A DNA stretch of 64,000 nt from DASYTH01 sp035762905 (GTDB lineage Bacteria > Actinomycetota > Actinomycetes > Mycobacteriales > Pseudonocardiaceae), in contig NZ_DASUCC010000035.1 of NCBI RefSeq assembly GCF_035762905.1, positions 74,120-138,119 on the forward strand. Direction: 5' to 3'. Of the stretch, positions 18,250 through 26,136 are shown piece after piece (the first letter of the stretch is position 1; each line of letters opens with the position of its first letter). The position numbers were made by a program, and so were the translations under genes. The notes beneath the pieces are model-generated. The model searched no databases and was not told the origin of the DNA. It saw nothing but the letters and a program-made list of their open reading frames with translations.

Positions 18250-19224
18250 ATGCGCGCGATGCTCGTGGTGGCCGGCCTGGTGCTGACGCTGGTCGTTCCG
18301 GTCGGCGGTGCGACGGCCGCGCCGGCCGACTACCCCGACCCGGGCCGGGTCACCGGTTCGGTCAACGGGGTGCACGATCCGACGATGCAGAAGGCCGCCG
18401 ACGGCCGCTATCTGTTGGTCTCCACCGGGAACAACCTGCCGATCCGCACCTCGACCGACCGCGTCGCGTACCGCACCGCCGGCTCGGTGTGGCCGAACGG
18501 CGCGCCCTGGGCGCACCCGTTCACCAACGGCACCAACACACTCTGGGCACCCGACCTGTCGTTCCGCAACGGCCGCTACTACCTGTACTACTCGGCGTCC
18601 ACGTTCGGCTCGCGCAACTCGGCGATCTTCCTTGCCACCAGCCCGACCGCCGCGTCCAGCAGCTGGACCAACCTCGGGATCGTGTGGCAGACCAACAACT
18701 CCAACGACTACAACGCGATCGACCCCAACCTCGTCGTGGACGCAGCCGGGGCCTGGTGGCTGTCCTTCGGTTCGTTCTGGACCGGCATCAAGATGATCCG
18801 GATCGACCCGGCGACCGGCAAGCAGCACGCCACCGACCGGACGCTGTACAACCTGGCCCGCAGGCCCACCGCCGGCGGCGCCATCGAGGCGCCGTTCATC
18901 GTGCGGCAGGGTGGGTTCTACTACATGTTCGTCTCGTTCGACCTGTGCTGCCGGGGAACCAACAGCACCTACCGGATCATGGTCGGCCGGTCCGCGTCGA
19001 TCACCGGCCCGTATGTCGACCGCGCGGGCGTGGCGCTGAACTCGGGCGGCGGCACCGAGATCCTGGCCGCGCACGGCAGCGTGGTCGGTCCCGGCCACCA
19101 GGCGGTGTTCCAGGACGCCGACGCGTGGGTGCTGGCCTACCACTACTACACCAGCTCGGCCCAGGGCGGCCGGCTCGGCCTCAACCTCATCGACTTCTCC
19201 GACGGCTGGCCGAGAGTGTTCTGA
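18250..19224 (+). CDS. Secreted endo-1,5-alpha-L-arabinanase (GH43)
   Basis: A protein of 324 residues with a short signal peptide (VVAGLVLTLVVPVGGATAAP). The catalytic domain matches the GH43_5 endo-arabinanase type: VNGVHDPTM (base), YNAIDPNLV (modulator), GGAIEAPFI (acid), LWAPDLSF and a late GPGHQAVF histidine. It follows the CBM13-bearing GH43 gene with a 9-base gap, so both are probably made together to break down arabinan. Confidence 0.93.
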   Translation: MRAMLVVAGLVLTLVVPVGGATAAPADYPDPGRVTGSVNGVHDPTMQKAADGRYLLVSTGNNLPIRTSTDRVAYRTAGSVWPNGAPWAHPFTNGTNTLWAPDLSFRNGRYYLYYSASTFGSRNSAIFLATSPTAASSSWTNLGIVWQTNNSNDYNAIDPNLVVDAAGAWWLSFGSFWTGIKMIRIDPATGKQHATDRTLYNLARRPTAGGAIEAPFIVRQGGFYYMFVSFDLCCRGTNSTYRIMVGRSASITGPYVDRAGVALNSGGGTEILAAHGSVVGPGHQAVFQDADAWVLAYHYYTSSAQGGRLGLNLIDFSDGWPRVF

Positions 19225-19374
19225 CCCGCGCGGCCATTTCCGTCCCTGCCCTGCTCAAAACTGTCCACCTGACAGATCCTGGGCGATCTTTCCTCCGCCG
19301 TAACACGACGTCAGGCCGGGCAGATACAGAAGTCAACTTTCGGGTAGACGATCAGCAGGCGGGAGGTGTGGACC

Positions 19375-20751
19375 ATGGGCGTGCCCGGCCACGGCTCCAC
19401 GCAGCAGCAGGTCCGGGTGATCAGCGTCTATGCGACCACCTGGCGGCACCGGTGGGAGGGTGTCGACGACAGCGAACCGCCCGTGGAGCTGGGCCGCCTT
19501 GCGGAGTTCTACCAGCTGTTCCAGGGTCAGCTGCCGCGCCGGTTGCGTCGGGTGGAACAGGACCCGCGGACCGTCACCCTCGCTCCGATCGGCGCAACCT
19601 CGAGCGCCCCGGCCAAAGCGCCCGAGATCGAAGCGACCAGAGCGGTTCTGTGGCTCTTCGCGCTGCCTTCCGACCGGGTGGTCGCGGCACTCGATCTCGT
19701 CTTCGAAAGCCCGCCGCTCGACGTCGACGTGACCCGAACCACCAACGTGCTGGAACACGGCGCATACGGCCAGATCGAGATCGACGGCATCGGGATCGAG
19801 GCGGTCATCGCCACGCTGGCCAAGGAAGCCGGTGCCGTCAGCGCGGACGGCACGATAACCGGGCTTCCGCCGGAACGGCACCAGATCGTCTTCGCCCCGC
19901 CCATCCGCGGCGACGCCGACCAGGTGGAGGAGACCATCGGTCTGTTCCTCTACCGGTCCGACCCGCCGTACCGGCCCGAGTTCATGAAGGTCAGGCGTCC
20001 GTCCGGACTCAACACCGACGGCGAGATCGGCGCGGTCACCCCCTACGTCAGCCTGATGTCCGGCCATCCCACCTATGTCGAGAACAGCGTGTTCCTCACC
20101 GTCGTCCAGGCGGTGGGCACCGCCGCGCGGTTCCGGCAGATCTGGCATCAGGCGCATGGCCGGGTGCGCGACTTCCGGTACCGGGGCCAGGCGAAGGTGG
20201 TTGGCCTACAACGCAAGACGGCCATGGAGTTTCTCGCCGACGAGTTGGGAAACCTCGAGCTGGACCTGAGCTTCAGCGTGGAGGCCTCCGCCGATCTCGG
20301 CCTGCTGATCCCGGTGCTGCGGATCGAAAGCTTCCACAAGGACCTCTACGAGGCGATGGAGTTGCGCGAGCGGGCCCGGACGGTCAGCCGGATGTTCCAA
20401 CGGCTCGACGCCAGCATCCGCTCGGAGCTCACGGCGATCGAGATTCGCGACCAGCACGCGGAGGAACAACGACGCCTGCGCCGCGGGGCCGCGGTCAGCG
20501 TGTTGAGTGTCATCGCGGTGCCCCTCGGTTTCCTGCTGACCTTCTTCGGGATCAACGCCAAGCAGGTGGAACAGGACTGGTCGATGTTCGACTGGAACCA
20601 CTACCTACCGGTGTGGCTGACCGCGGGTGCGCTCGCGGTCACCCCTCTGATCGTGTTCCTGGCCCTGAACGGACGCGCCTGGCTGCTCAGCCGGCGCGAG
20701 CGGAAGGACCGCAACGAGCGCTTTCAGCGAGAGCTCGACTTGGTTCATTGA
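19375..20751 (+). CDS. CorA-like two-TM membrane protein
   Basis: About 458 residues. The ATG at 19375 has GGGAGG 9 bases upstream; a GTG at 19366 abuts that site and is less likely. The N-terminal ~340 residues are soluble and rich in beta strands. They are followed by long helices (ERARTVSRMFQRLDASIRSE) and two C-terminal membrane helices (AVSVLSVIAVPLGFLLTFFG, LPVWLTAGALAVTPLIVFLA). The loop after the first helix reads FFGINAK where CorA Mg2+ channels have YGMN, so this is a distant CorA/ZntB-like member with a changed filter. Ion and direction are unknown. Confidence 0.7.
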   Translation: MGVPGHGSTQQQVRVISVYATTWRHRWEGVDDSEPPVELGRLAEFYQLFQGQLPRRLRRVEQDPRTVTLAPIGATSSAPAKAPEIEATRAVLWLFALPSDRVVAALDLVFESPPLDVDVTRTTNVLEHGAYGQIEIDGIGIEAVIATLAKEAGAVSADGTITGLPPERHQIVFAPPIRGDADQVEETIGLFLYRSDPPYRPEFMKVRRPSGLNTDGEIGAVTPYVSLMSGHPTYVENSVFLTVVQAVGTAARFRQIWHQAHGRVRDFRYRGQAKVVGLQRKTAMEFLADELGNLELDLSFSVEASADLGLLIPVLRIESFHKDLYEAMELRERARTVSRMFQRLDASIRSELTAIEIRDQHAEEQRRLRRGAAVSVLSVIAVPLGFLLTFFGINAKQVEQDWSMFDWNHYLPVWLTAGALAVTPLIVFLALNGRAWLLSRRERKDRNERFQRELDLVH

Positions 20752-20895
20752 CGAATGCGCGGCTTGTGATATCCTGACGCCGGGTTGACTGACAACCGCA
20801 ACTGGGGATCCATCGCTGATTGACGGGGTTTCTTCGCTGACCGTGGCGTACGCCATCGAAACGGCGCCGTGGTCATTTACTTGGGGGAGTAAACA

Positions 20896-21390
20896 ATGTT
20901 ATTTCGTGCGCTCTGCGTCATTTTATCCGTCTTCACCATGCTCATTTCCGGTATTTTGGCCAACACTGCGACCGCATCCGCCGCGCCCACGGGAAATTAC
21001 TGCACCGGGTTCGCGGAGCCGGTCGCGCCGGGCAGTCGCGACCTGGTCATCACGGACGTGACCTGCAGCGACACCCTGACACAGGTCGCCGTTCCGGCAG
21101 TCAAAATCGCCGAATTCTACGAACACGGCGGCTTCGGCGGCCGTCGATTCGACCTTCTGGTCAGCGTTGCGTGCGATGGCGCGGGTTACAGTGTCAACAA
21201 TATGGACGGCGTCAACGCGCAGATCGGCGGCATGTCTTCCTATCGGTTGATGGGCCAATGCTCGCGTTCCACGATTTACACGGGCCTGAGCAAAACCGGG
21301 AGTAGTTCCGGCACTCTGTACGGTGACCAGTCACAGGTTTCGGGAACGTTCAACGATAGAACCCGTTCCTTCCGAGCCTGGCGGGGGTAA
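20896..21390 (+). CDS. Secreted beta/gamma-crystallin-like small protein
   Basis: A protein of 164 residues with a signal peptide (CVILSVFTMLISGILANTAT, cleavage near ASAAP). The mature part has an aromatic-rich motif EFYEHGGFGGRRFDL and a later NNMDGVNAQIGGMSSYRL. These resemble the Greek-key strands of beta/gamma-crystallin or peptidase-inhibitor I36 domains. Three Cys are in the mature region near position 50-95. A strong ribosome site (GGGGGAG) precedes the ATG. The role is unknown; extracellular inhibition or structural function is possible. Confidence 0.7.
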   Translation: MLFRALCVILSVFTMLISGILANTATASAAPTGNYCTGFAEPVAPGSRDLVITDVTCSDTLTQVAVPAVKIAEFYEHGGFGGRRFDLLVSVACDGAGYSVNNMDGVNAQIGGMSSYRLMGQCSRSTIYTGLSKTGSSSGTLYGDQSQVSGTFNDRTRSFRAWRG

Positions 21391-21404
21391 CCGGCGGATC
21401 CCCT

Positions 21405-21461
21405 TTCCGAGGAACGTCACGTTCACCGGGCAGCGGCCCATGAACGCGACGTTCCTCGGAA
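21405..21461. terminator. Long bidirectional hairpin
   Basis: 21-base arms (21405-21425 and 21441-21461) pair at 20 of 21 positions around a 15-base loop. The right arm includes GAACGCGACGTTCCTCGG. It sits between converging stops at 21390 and 21472, so it is very likely a shared terminator. The GGAACG word is also in the hairpin at 351-385. Confidence 0.8.
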
Positions 21462-21471
21462 TCCGGCGGCT

Positions 21472-22206
21472 TCAGCGCGCGAGGTTAGGCGCGGTGCCGC
21501 CGCTCGGTGCGCTGCCGGTGGTCGGCACGGTTCCGGTGGGTGTCGGTGCCGGCTGAGTCGAGGTCGGCACCTCGCGCGGCGGTGGCGCCTGGGCCGGGCG
21601 CTCGGACGGGAAGTTGCGGCAGGCAGGGTTGTCCGCGATCCGCCTGCGCTGATCGGCGATGCGCTGCTCGGCCTGCTGCCGCTCGATCGTGGCGACCTGC
21701 GCGGCCAGCCGCAGCCGCTCCAACTCCTGCTGCGAGATCGCGTTCCGGCGGGCCAACTGCAGGCCCACGTTGTACTCCTCGATGGCCAGCCGCTCGAGTT
21801 CCCGGCGCAGCGGCAGCTCGTCGATGAGCCGGTTGAGCTCCAACGCCAGCGCGATGCACGCCTTGTTCGCGGCGTTGCCGAGGTTGTTGCGGCACGCCGC
21901 CTCGGCGTACTTGGCCGCGTTGAGCCGGATGCCGGCCTGGTGCAGGGCCCGCTCGGCGGCGCGCAGCTCCGACATCGATGCGGCACCGCGCGCGACGAGT
22001 TGCGCGGTCCGGTCGTAGTCTCTTCGGGCCTGGTCGAACTCGAGTTGCTGCCGCTGGATCTCGAGCTTCTCCACCTGGCACACGTCGGCATTGGCCGGAA
22101 CATTCGGATAGACGTCGGTCGGGGTGACCGGTGCGGCCAGCGCGACCGCCGTGGCTGCCGTGAACATCACGGCCACCGGCGCCACGATCTTGATGAGCAG
22201 CTTCAC
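21472..22206 (-). CDS. Secreted coiled-coil protein with adaptor-like helical hairpins
   Basis: A protein of 244 residues with a signal peptide (VAPVAVMFTAATAVALA). Residues about 45-190 form long Gln/Arg/Glu-rich helices. Two segments, RTAQLVARGAASMSELRAAE and LQLARRNAISQQELERLRLA, resemble the turn of the alpha-hairpin in HlyD-type membrane-fusion proteins. There are no lipoyl or beta-barrel domains. The tail is Pro/Thr-rich (APPPREVPTSTQPAPTPT). Four Cys could form disulfides outside the cell. The function is unknown. Confidence 0.75.
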   Translation of the reverse strand: MKLLIKIVAPVAVMFTAATAVALAAPVTPTDVYPNVPANADVCQVEKLEIQRQQLEFDQARRDYDRTAQLVARGAASMSELRAAERALHQAGIRLNAAKYAEAACRNNLGNAANKACIALALELNRLIDELPLRRELERLAIEEYNVGLQLARRNAISQQELERLRLAAQVATIERQQAEQRIADQRRRIADNPACRNFPSERPAQAPPPREVPTSTQPAPTPTGTVPTTGSAPSGGTAPNLAR

Positions 22207-22325
22207 CTGAGGTTCCTTTCCCGGACTGGAGCGGGGACGGCGCGCACAGCGTGGCGCATCCCCCGTCGCGGGAAACGGTCCGGAGCGAAGCGGTCACCGA
22301 AAGGTAAGAACTCCAAGCAACCTAC

Positions 22326-22361
22326 GACGTCGCCGGCACCCATGCGGGCGCCGGCGACGTC
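22326..22361 (-). terminator. Hairpin after the aldose epimerase gene
   Basis: Perfect 12-bp arms GACGTCGCCGGC (22326-22337) and its complement (22350-22361) enclose a 12-base loop. The hairpin is 16 bases past the stop of the minus-strand epimerase gene. Confidence 0.75.
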
Positions 22362-22376
22362 AGCGGGGTCGCGCGG

Positions 22377-23555
22377 TCAGCGGGTCGTGGAGAACTGGTA
22401 GATCGTGGTGGTCTGGTAGGTCTGGTTGGGGCGCAGCACCGTGGTGGGGAACTGCGGCTTGTTCGGCGAGTCCGGGAAGTGCTGGGTCTCCAGGGCGAAA
22501 CCGTCGGTCTGGCGGTACACCCGGCCGCTGGTGCCGACCAGCGTGCCGTCCAGGAAGTTGCCGGAGTAGAACTGGATTCCCGGCTCGGTGGTGCGGATCG
22601 AGAGCACCCGGCCGGACTCCGGGTCGACCACCGTCGCCGCCTGCTCGAGCTGGCGGAAGGTGTTGTCGCGCCGGTCGAGCACGTAGTTGTGATCGTAGCC
22701 CTGGCCGATCACCAGCTGCTCGAAGTTGTTCCGGATCCGCTCACCGATCGCGGTCGAGCGCCGGAAGTCCATCGGGGTACCGGCCACCGGGTCGAGCGTT
22801 CCGGTGGGGATCAGCGTGGTGTCCACCGGGGTGTAGCGGCTGGCGTTGACGGTCAGCTTGTGGTCCTCGATGGTTCCGCTGCCCTCACCGGCCAGGTTGA
22901 AGTAGGTGTGGTTGGTCAGGTTGACGATGGTCGCGGCGTCGGTGGTGGCCCGGTAGTCCATCCGGATCTCGTTGTCCCTGGTCAACCGGTAGGTGACGGT
23001 GGTGGTCAGGGTTCCGGGGTAGTTCTCCTCACCGGCCGGGCTGACATAGGTCATCCGCAGGCCGACCGTGTCCCGCTCGCGGAACTCGGTGGTCGTCCAG
23101 ATCCGCTTGTCGAAGCCGACGTTGCCGCCGTGCAGATGGTTGACCCCGTTGTTCTGGGCGAGTTGGTAGGTGACGTTGTCGAGGGTGAACCGGCCATTGG
23201 CGATCCGGTTGGCATAGCGCCCGGTGATGCATCCGAAGTACGGGCTGCGCTCGATGTAGTCGGTGAGGTTGTTGAAGCCGAGGGCCACGTTTCCGGTGCG
23301 GCCCCGGCGGTCCGGCACCTCGATGGTCTGGATGATCCCGCCGTAGGTGAGCACCCGGATCCGCATGCCGTTGCCGTTGCTGAGCGTGAAGCGGTCGACC
23401 CGGGTGCCGTCCGGCATCGTGCCGAAGACGTCCCGGTCGATCCGGGGTGGGTTCGCGCCGGCCGCGGGCGGCGCGGCCGGGCCTAATGCGGCAAGCCCGG
23501 ACATCAACAGCACGGTCGCCGTGACGTTGCCGGCCATGCGGGTGAACCGTCTCAT
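22377..23555 (-). CDS. Secreted aldose 1-epimerase (mutarotase)
   Basis: A protein of 392 residues with a signal peptide (AGNVTATVLLMSGLAALGPA). Mutarotase motifs include FTLSNGNGMRIRVLTYGG, ITGRYANRIANGRF, NGVNHLHGG, NLTNHTYFNLAGEG (catalytic His) and GIQFYSGNF with a C-terminal Glu region (FALETQHFPDSPN). It interconverts alpha and beta anomers of free sugars; its export suggests action on sugars released outside the cell. The promoter region holds a candidate IclR operator, linking it to the arabinan genes, so arabinose may be a substrate. It is divergent from the hydrolase gene at 23701. Confidence 0.93.
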   Translation of the reverse strand: MRRFTRMAGNVTATVLLMSGLAALGPAAPPAAGANPPRIDRDVFGTMPDGTRVDRFTLSNGNGMRIRVLTYGGIIQTIEVPDRRGRTGNVALGFNNLTDYIERSPYFGCITGRYANRIANGRFTLDNVTYQLAQNNGVNHLHGGNVGFDKRIWTTTEFRERDTVGLRMTYVSPAGEENYPGTLTTTVTYRLTRDNEIRMDYRATTDAATIVNLTNHTYFNLAGEGSGTIEDHKLTVNASRYTPVDTTLIPTGTLDPVAGTPMDFRRSTAIGERIRNNFEQLVIGQGYDHNYVLDRRDNTFRQLEQAATVVDPESGRVLSIRTTEPGIQFYSGNFLDGTLVGTSGRVYRQTDGFALETQHFPDSPNKPQFPTTVLRPNQTYQTTTIYQFSTTR

Positions 23556-23569
23556 GAGGACACCTCCGC

Positions 23570-23585
23570 GTTCGGTATTTCGAAC
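23570..23585. promoter_or_regulatory. Candidate IclR operator upstream of the aldose epimerase gene
   Basis: GTTCGGTATTTCGAAC is the exact reverse complement of the site at 16729-16744. It lies 15-30 bases from the epimerase start. A weaker 12/16 match follows at 23590-23605 (ATTCGGTATGTCCGAC). The 17-base string from 23571 is identical to 26109-26125. Confidence 0.7.
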
Positions 23586-23700
23586 AAGATTCGGTATGTC
23601 CGACCGCAGAGTGACGCTAGTGGGGTCCGAAATGGGGTGTCAACAGCCCCAATGAAGATCGCCTGCCCAAAACGCTTGCCCCAGGTCGTAGCCTCGGGGT

Positions 23701-25212
23701 ATGCGAGGGGTTGCTGTCCTGATTTCCGTATTCGCCGCCATTGCCTCCGTCACCGCAGTTCCGCCTGCCGCCGCCGAACCCGCCGGATCGCTCGACTGGG
23801 GTCCGTGTCCGGAGCTGGCGTTGCCGTCGCCCCAGTTACAGTGTGCGACCCTGGACGTCCCGCTGGACTACCGGAACCCGAGCGGCGCCACGATCGAAGT
23901 GGCGGTGTCCCGGTTGGCCAGCCCGAACCCGGCCAAGCGGCGCGGAGTTCTGCTGATGAACCCGGGCGGCCCGGGCGGCGAGGGACTGGATCTGCCGGTC
24001 GCGTTCGCCATCCTGGCCGAGCCGGAGGTCGCCGAGTCCTACGACCTGATCGGCTTCGATCCGCGTGGAATGCAGTACAGCACGCCGGTCACCTGCCAGT
24101 TCCCGCCCGAGCTGCAGACGACCAACGTCCCGCCGTACGCACGCGACGCGGCCGACGTCCGGCGGCGGGCCGTGGAGGTGGCCGGGATCGCGCGGCTGTG
24201 CGGCGATTCGCCGACGGCGGCGATCCTGCCGCACATCAGCACCGCGAACACGGCCAGGGACATGGACCGGATCCGGGCCGCGCTCGGCGAGCCGACGATC
24301 TCCTACTGGGGCCTGTCCTACGGCACCTACCTCGGCGCGGTGTACGCGACGCTGTTCCCGCACCGCACGGACCGGATCGTGCTGGACAGCGCGGTCGGCC
24401 CCGAAGGCTTCGACGTGACCGCCTCGCGCCGGCTCGCCCTCGGGTTCCAGATCCGGTTCCCCGACTTCGCCGCCTGGGCCGCACAGCGGGACGCCACCTA
24501 TGGCCTCGGCGCCACCCCGGCCGCGATCACGGCCAAGTACTTCGAACTGGCCACGCGGCTCGACCGCGAGCCGTTCCAAGGGGCGGACGGCGCGCTGTTC
24601 CGCACGTTCACGTTCAGCCGGCTCTACGACGACCGGACCTTCCCCGAACTGGCCGAGGTCTGGCAGGCGGTCGACGCCGCCGGCCCGCTACCCGGCAGGG
24701 CGTTGGCCGCACAGGACATCGAGAACGTCCTGGCTTCCCAGCTGCACGTGATCTGCAACGACACCGAATGGCCCGAGTCGGTGCGCACCTACCAGCACAG
24801 CGTGGCCGTCGACCGGATCCGGTTCCCGATGTTCGGTGCCGCGGCGGCGAACATCTGGCCGTGCGCGTTCTGGCCGATCGATCCGGTCGAACGTCCGGTG
24901 CGCATCGACGACCGCGGCCCGGCCAACATCCTGATCATGGAGAACCTGCGCGACCCGGCCACCCCGCTACCCGGCGCGGTCGAGCTGCGGCTGGCATTCG
25001 GCCACCGCGCCCGGCTGGTCACGGTGGACCAGGGCGGTCACGGCGTGTACCTGCTGTCGGCCAGCGCCTGCGGCAACGACATGGTCAGCGAGTTCCTGCT
25101 CACCGGCCGGCGCCCGGCCCGGGACACGTTCTGCCCACGGGAGACCGGCGCAACCGCGACCCGGGACGTGCGCCCGCTCGCCGCGCTGCTGCGTCCGTTG
25201 GGTCAGCGGTAG
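23701..25212 (+). CDS. Secreted alpha/beta hydrolase, tripeptidyl aminopeptidase-like
   Basis: A protein of 503 residues with a signal peptide (VAVLISVFAAIASVTAVPPA). The fold markers are NPGGPGGEG (oxyanion region), YDLIGFDPRGM, the nucleophile elbow GLSYGTYLG, and a TAP C-terminal domain with catalytic-type ENLRDPATPL (Asp) and DQGGHGVYL (His). Relatives in Streptomyces remove N-terminal tripeptides from secreted proteins; the exact substrate here is uncertain. The stop overlaps the convergent IclR gene by 10 bases. Confidence 0.9.
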   Translation: MRGVAVLISVFAAIASVTAVPPAAAEPAGSLDWGPCPELALPSPQLQCATLDVPLDYRNPSGATIEVAVSRLASPNPAKRRGVLLMNPGGPGGEGLDLPVAFAILAEPEVAESYDLIGFDPRGMQYSTPVTCQFPPELQTTNVPPYARDAADVRRRAVEVAGIARLCGDSPTAAILPHISTANTARDMDRIRAALGEPTISYWGLSYGTYLGAVYATLFPHRTDRIVLDSAVGPEGFDVTASRRLALGFQIRFPDFAAWAAQRDATYGLGATPAAITAKYFELATRLDREPFQGADGALFRTFTFSRLYDDRTFPELAEVWQAVDAAGPLPGRALAAQDIENVLASQLHVICNDTEWPESVRTYQHSVAVDRIRFPMFGAAAANIWPCAFWPIDPVERPVRIDDRGPANILIMENLRDPATPLPGAVELRLAFGHRARLVTVDQGGHGVYLLSASACGNDMVSEFLLTGRRPARDTFCPRETGATATRDVRPLAALLRPLGQR

Positions 25213-25973
25213 CCGAGCCGGCGGGACAGGGCGTCGGCGCCGGAGCGCACCAGCTCGGTCCACTCCTCCCGGGACCGGTCGTCCCACCGGATGTTGGGCA
25301 CCGAGATGCTCATCGCCGCGACCATCGCACCGGACCGCTCGTAGACCGGCGCGGCCACGCAGTGCACGGCCGTGTTGGACTCGCAGTCGTCGTAGGCGAT
25401 CCCGGCCTTGCGGACCGCGGCCAGGTGGGTGCGCAGCTTGGTCGGCGAGGTGATGCTGCGCGGGGTCATGGCCAGCAGCGTGCGGTTGCGCGGGTACAGC
25501 GCGTCCAGTTCGTCGGAGCCCAGTCCGGAGAGCAGCATTTTGCCCACACCGGTGCAGTGCGCGGGCAGCCTGCGGCCGACCGCGGACACCATGCGCACCG
25601 GATGCGTGCTGTCCATCTTCGCGATGTAGACGACCTCGGTGCCCTCGAGCAGTGCCACGTGGACCGTCTCGTCGCAACTCGCGGCGACCTCCTGCGCGAC
25701 CTGCTGTGCCTCATGGGAAATGTCCAGCCGCTCGGCAAAGCTGCTGCCGAGCAGGAACAGCCGCAATCCCAGGCGGTACCGGGTCGGCTGGCCGGGAATC
25801 GGAATCAGGTAGGAGCGGTCGGCCAGGGTGGTGACCAGTTCGTGCACCGTGGTCCGCGGCAGGCCAAGCCGCTCGGTGATCTCCGGGGCGGAAATTTCGG
25901 GAGTGTCCAGCAGAAGCTCGAGGATGTCCAGGGCACGACCGACCGCCGGAACCGCGCGACCCAACGGCGTCAC
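25203..25973 (-). CDS. IclR-family transcriptional regulator (first)
   Basis: A protein of 256 residues with an N-terminal winged helix (AVGRALDILELLLDTPEISA, ITERLGLPRTTVHELVTTLA) and a C-terminal IclR effector domain (CTGVGKMLLSGLGSDELDAL, IAYDDCESNTAVHCVAAPVY). It is divergent from the U32-like gene. Matching 16-bp quasi-palindromes occur just upstream of both genes here and of the arabinan and epimerase genes, so it is the best candidate for their shared regulator. The ligand may be arabinose or a derivative; this is inference. Confidence 0.93.
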   Translation of the reverse strand: MTPLGRAVPAVGRALDILELLLDTPEISAPEITERLGLPRTTVHELVTTLADRSYLIPIPGQPTRYRLGLRLFLLGSSFAERLDISHEAQQVAQEVAASCDETVHVALLEGTEVVYIAKMDSTHPVRMVSAVGRRLPAHCTGVGKMLLSGLGSDELDALYPRNRTLLAMTPRSITSPTKLRTHLAAVRKAGIAYDDCESNTAVHCVAAPVYERSGAMVAAMSISVPNIRWDDRSREEWTELVRSGADALSRRLGYR

Positions 25974-25986
25974 CTCGTCGAATGGG

Positions 25987-26002
25987 GTACGAAATGTTGG
26001 AC
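25987..26002. promoter_or_regulatory. Weak IclR-operator-like site before the IclR gene
   Basis: GTACGAAATGTTGGAC matches 11 of 16 positions of GTTCGAAATACCGAAC and lies 14-29 bases upstream of the IclR start, the same spacing as the stronger sites. Autoregulation is possible. Confidence 0.35.
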
Positions 26003-26107
26003 GGGAGCTTAGGTAAGGCGGGACTGAGCTGTCAAAACGCCGGTAGTGGATCTTGACCCAGCGACCCGGCAGCCCGTAGATTCGACGGTAATTCGAAGTC
26101 GAACGGA

Positions 26108-26123
26108 TTTCGGTATTTCGAAC
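26108..26123. promoter_or_regulatory. Candidate IclR operator before the U32-like gene
   Basis: TTTCGGTATTTCGAAC matches the reverse complement of the 16729 site at 15 of 16 positions. It ends just before the ribosome site of the gene at 26137, a position suited to repression. Confidence 0.65.
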
Positions 26124-26136
26124 AAGGAGGGGGCGG

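Noticed and set aside
19225..19374. Riboswitch (Mg2+-type) before the CorA-like gene
   Set aside because: I could not find the conserved M-box or ykkC-type elements in the 150-base leader. Only short, weak stems are visible.
17550..20777. A 1075-codon plus-strand open frame across the GH43 genes and CorA-like gene
   Set aside because: It is out of phase with three well-supported genes and has Arg/Gly/Pro-rich, low-complexity content typical of a shadow frame in high-GC DNA.
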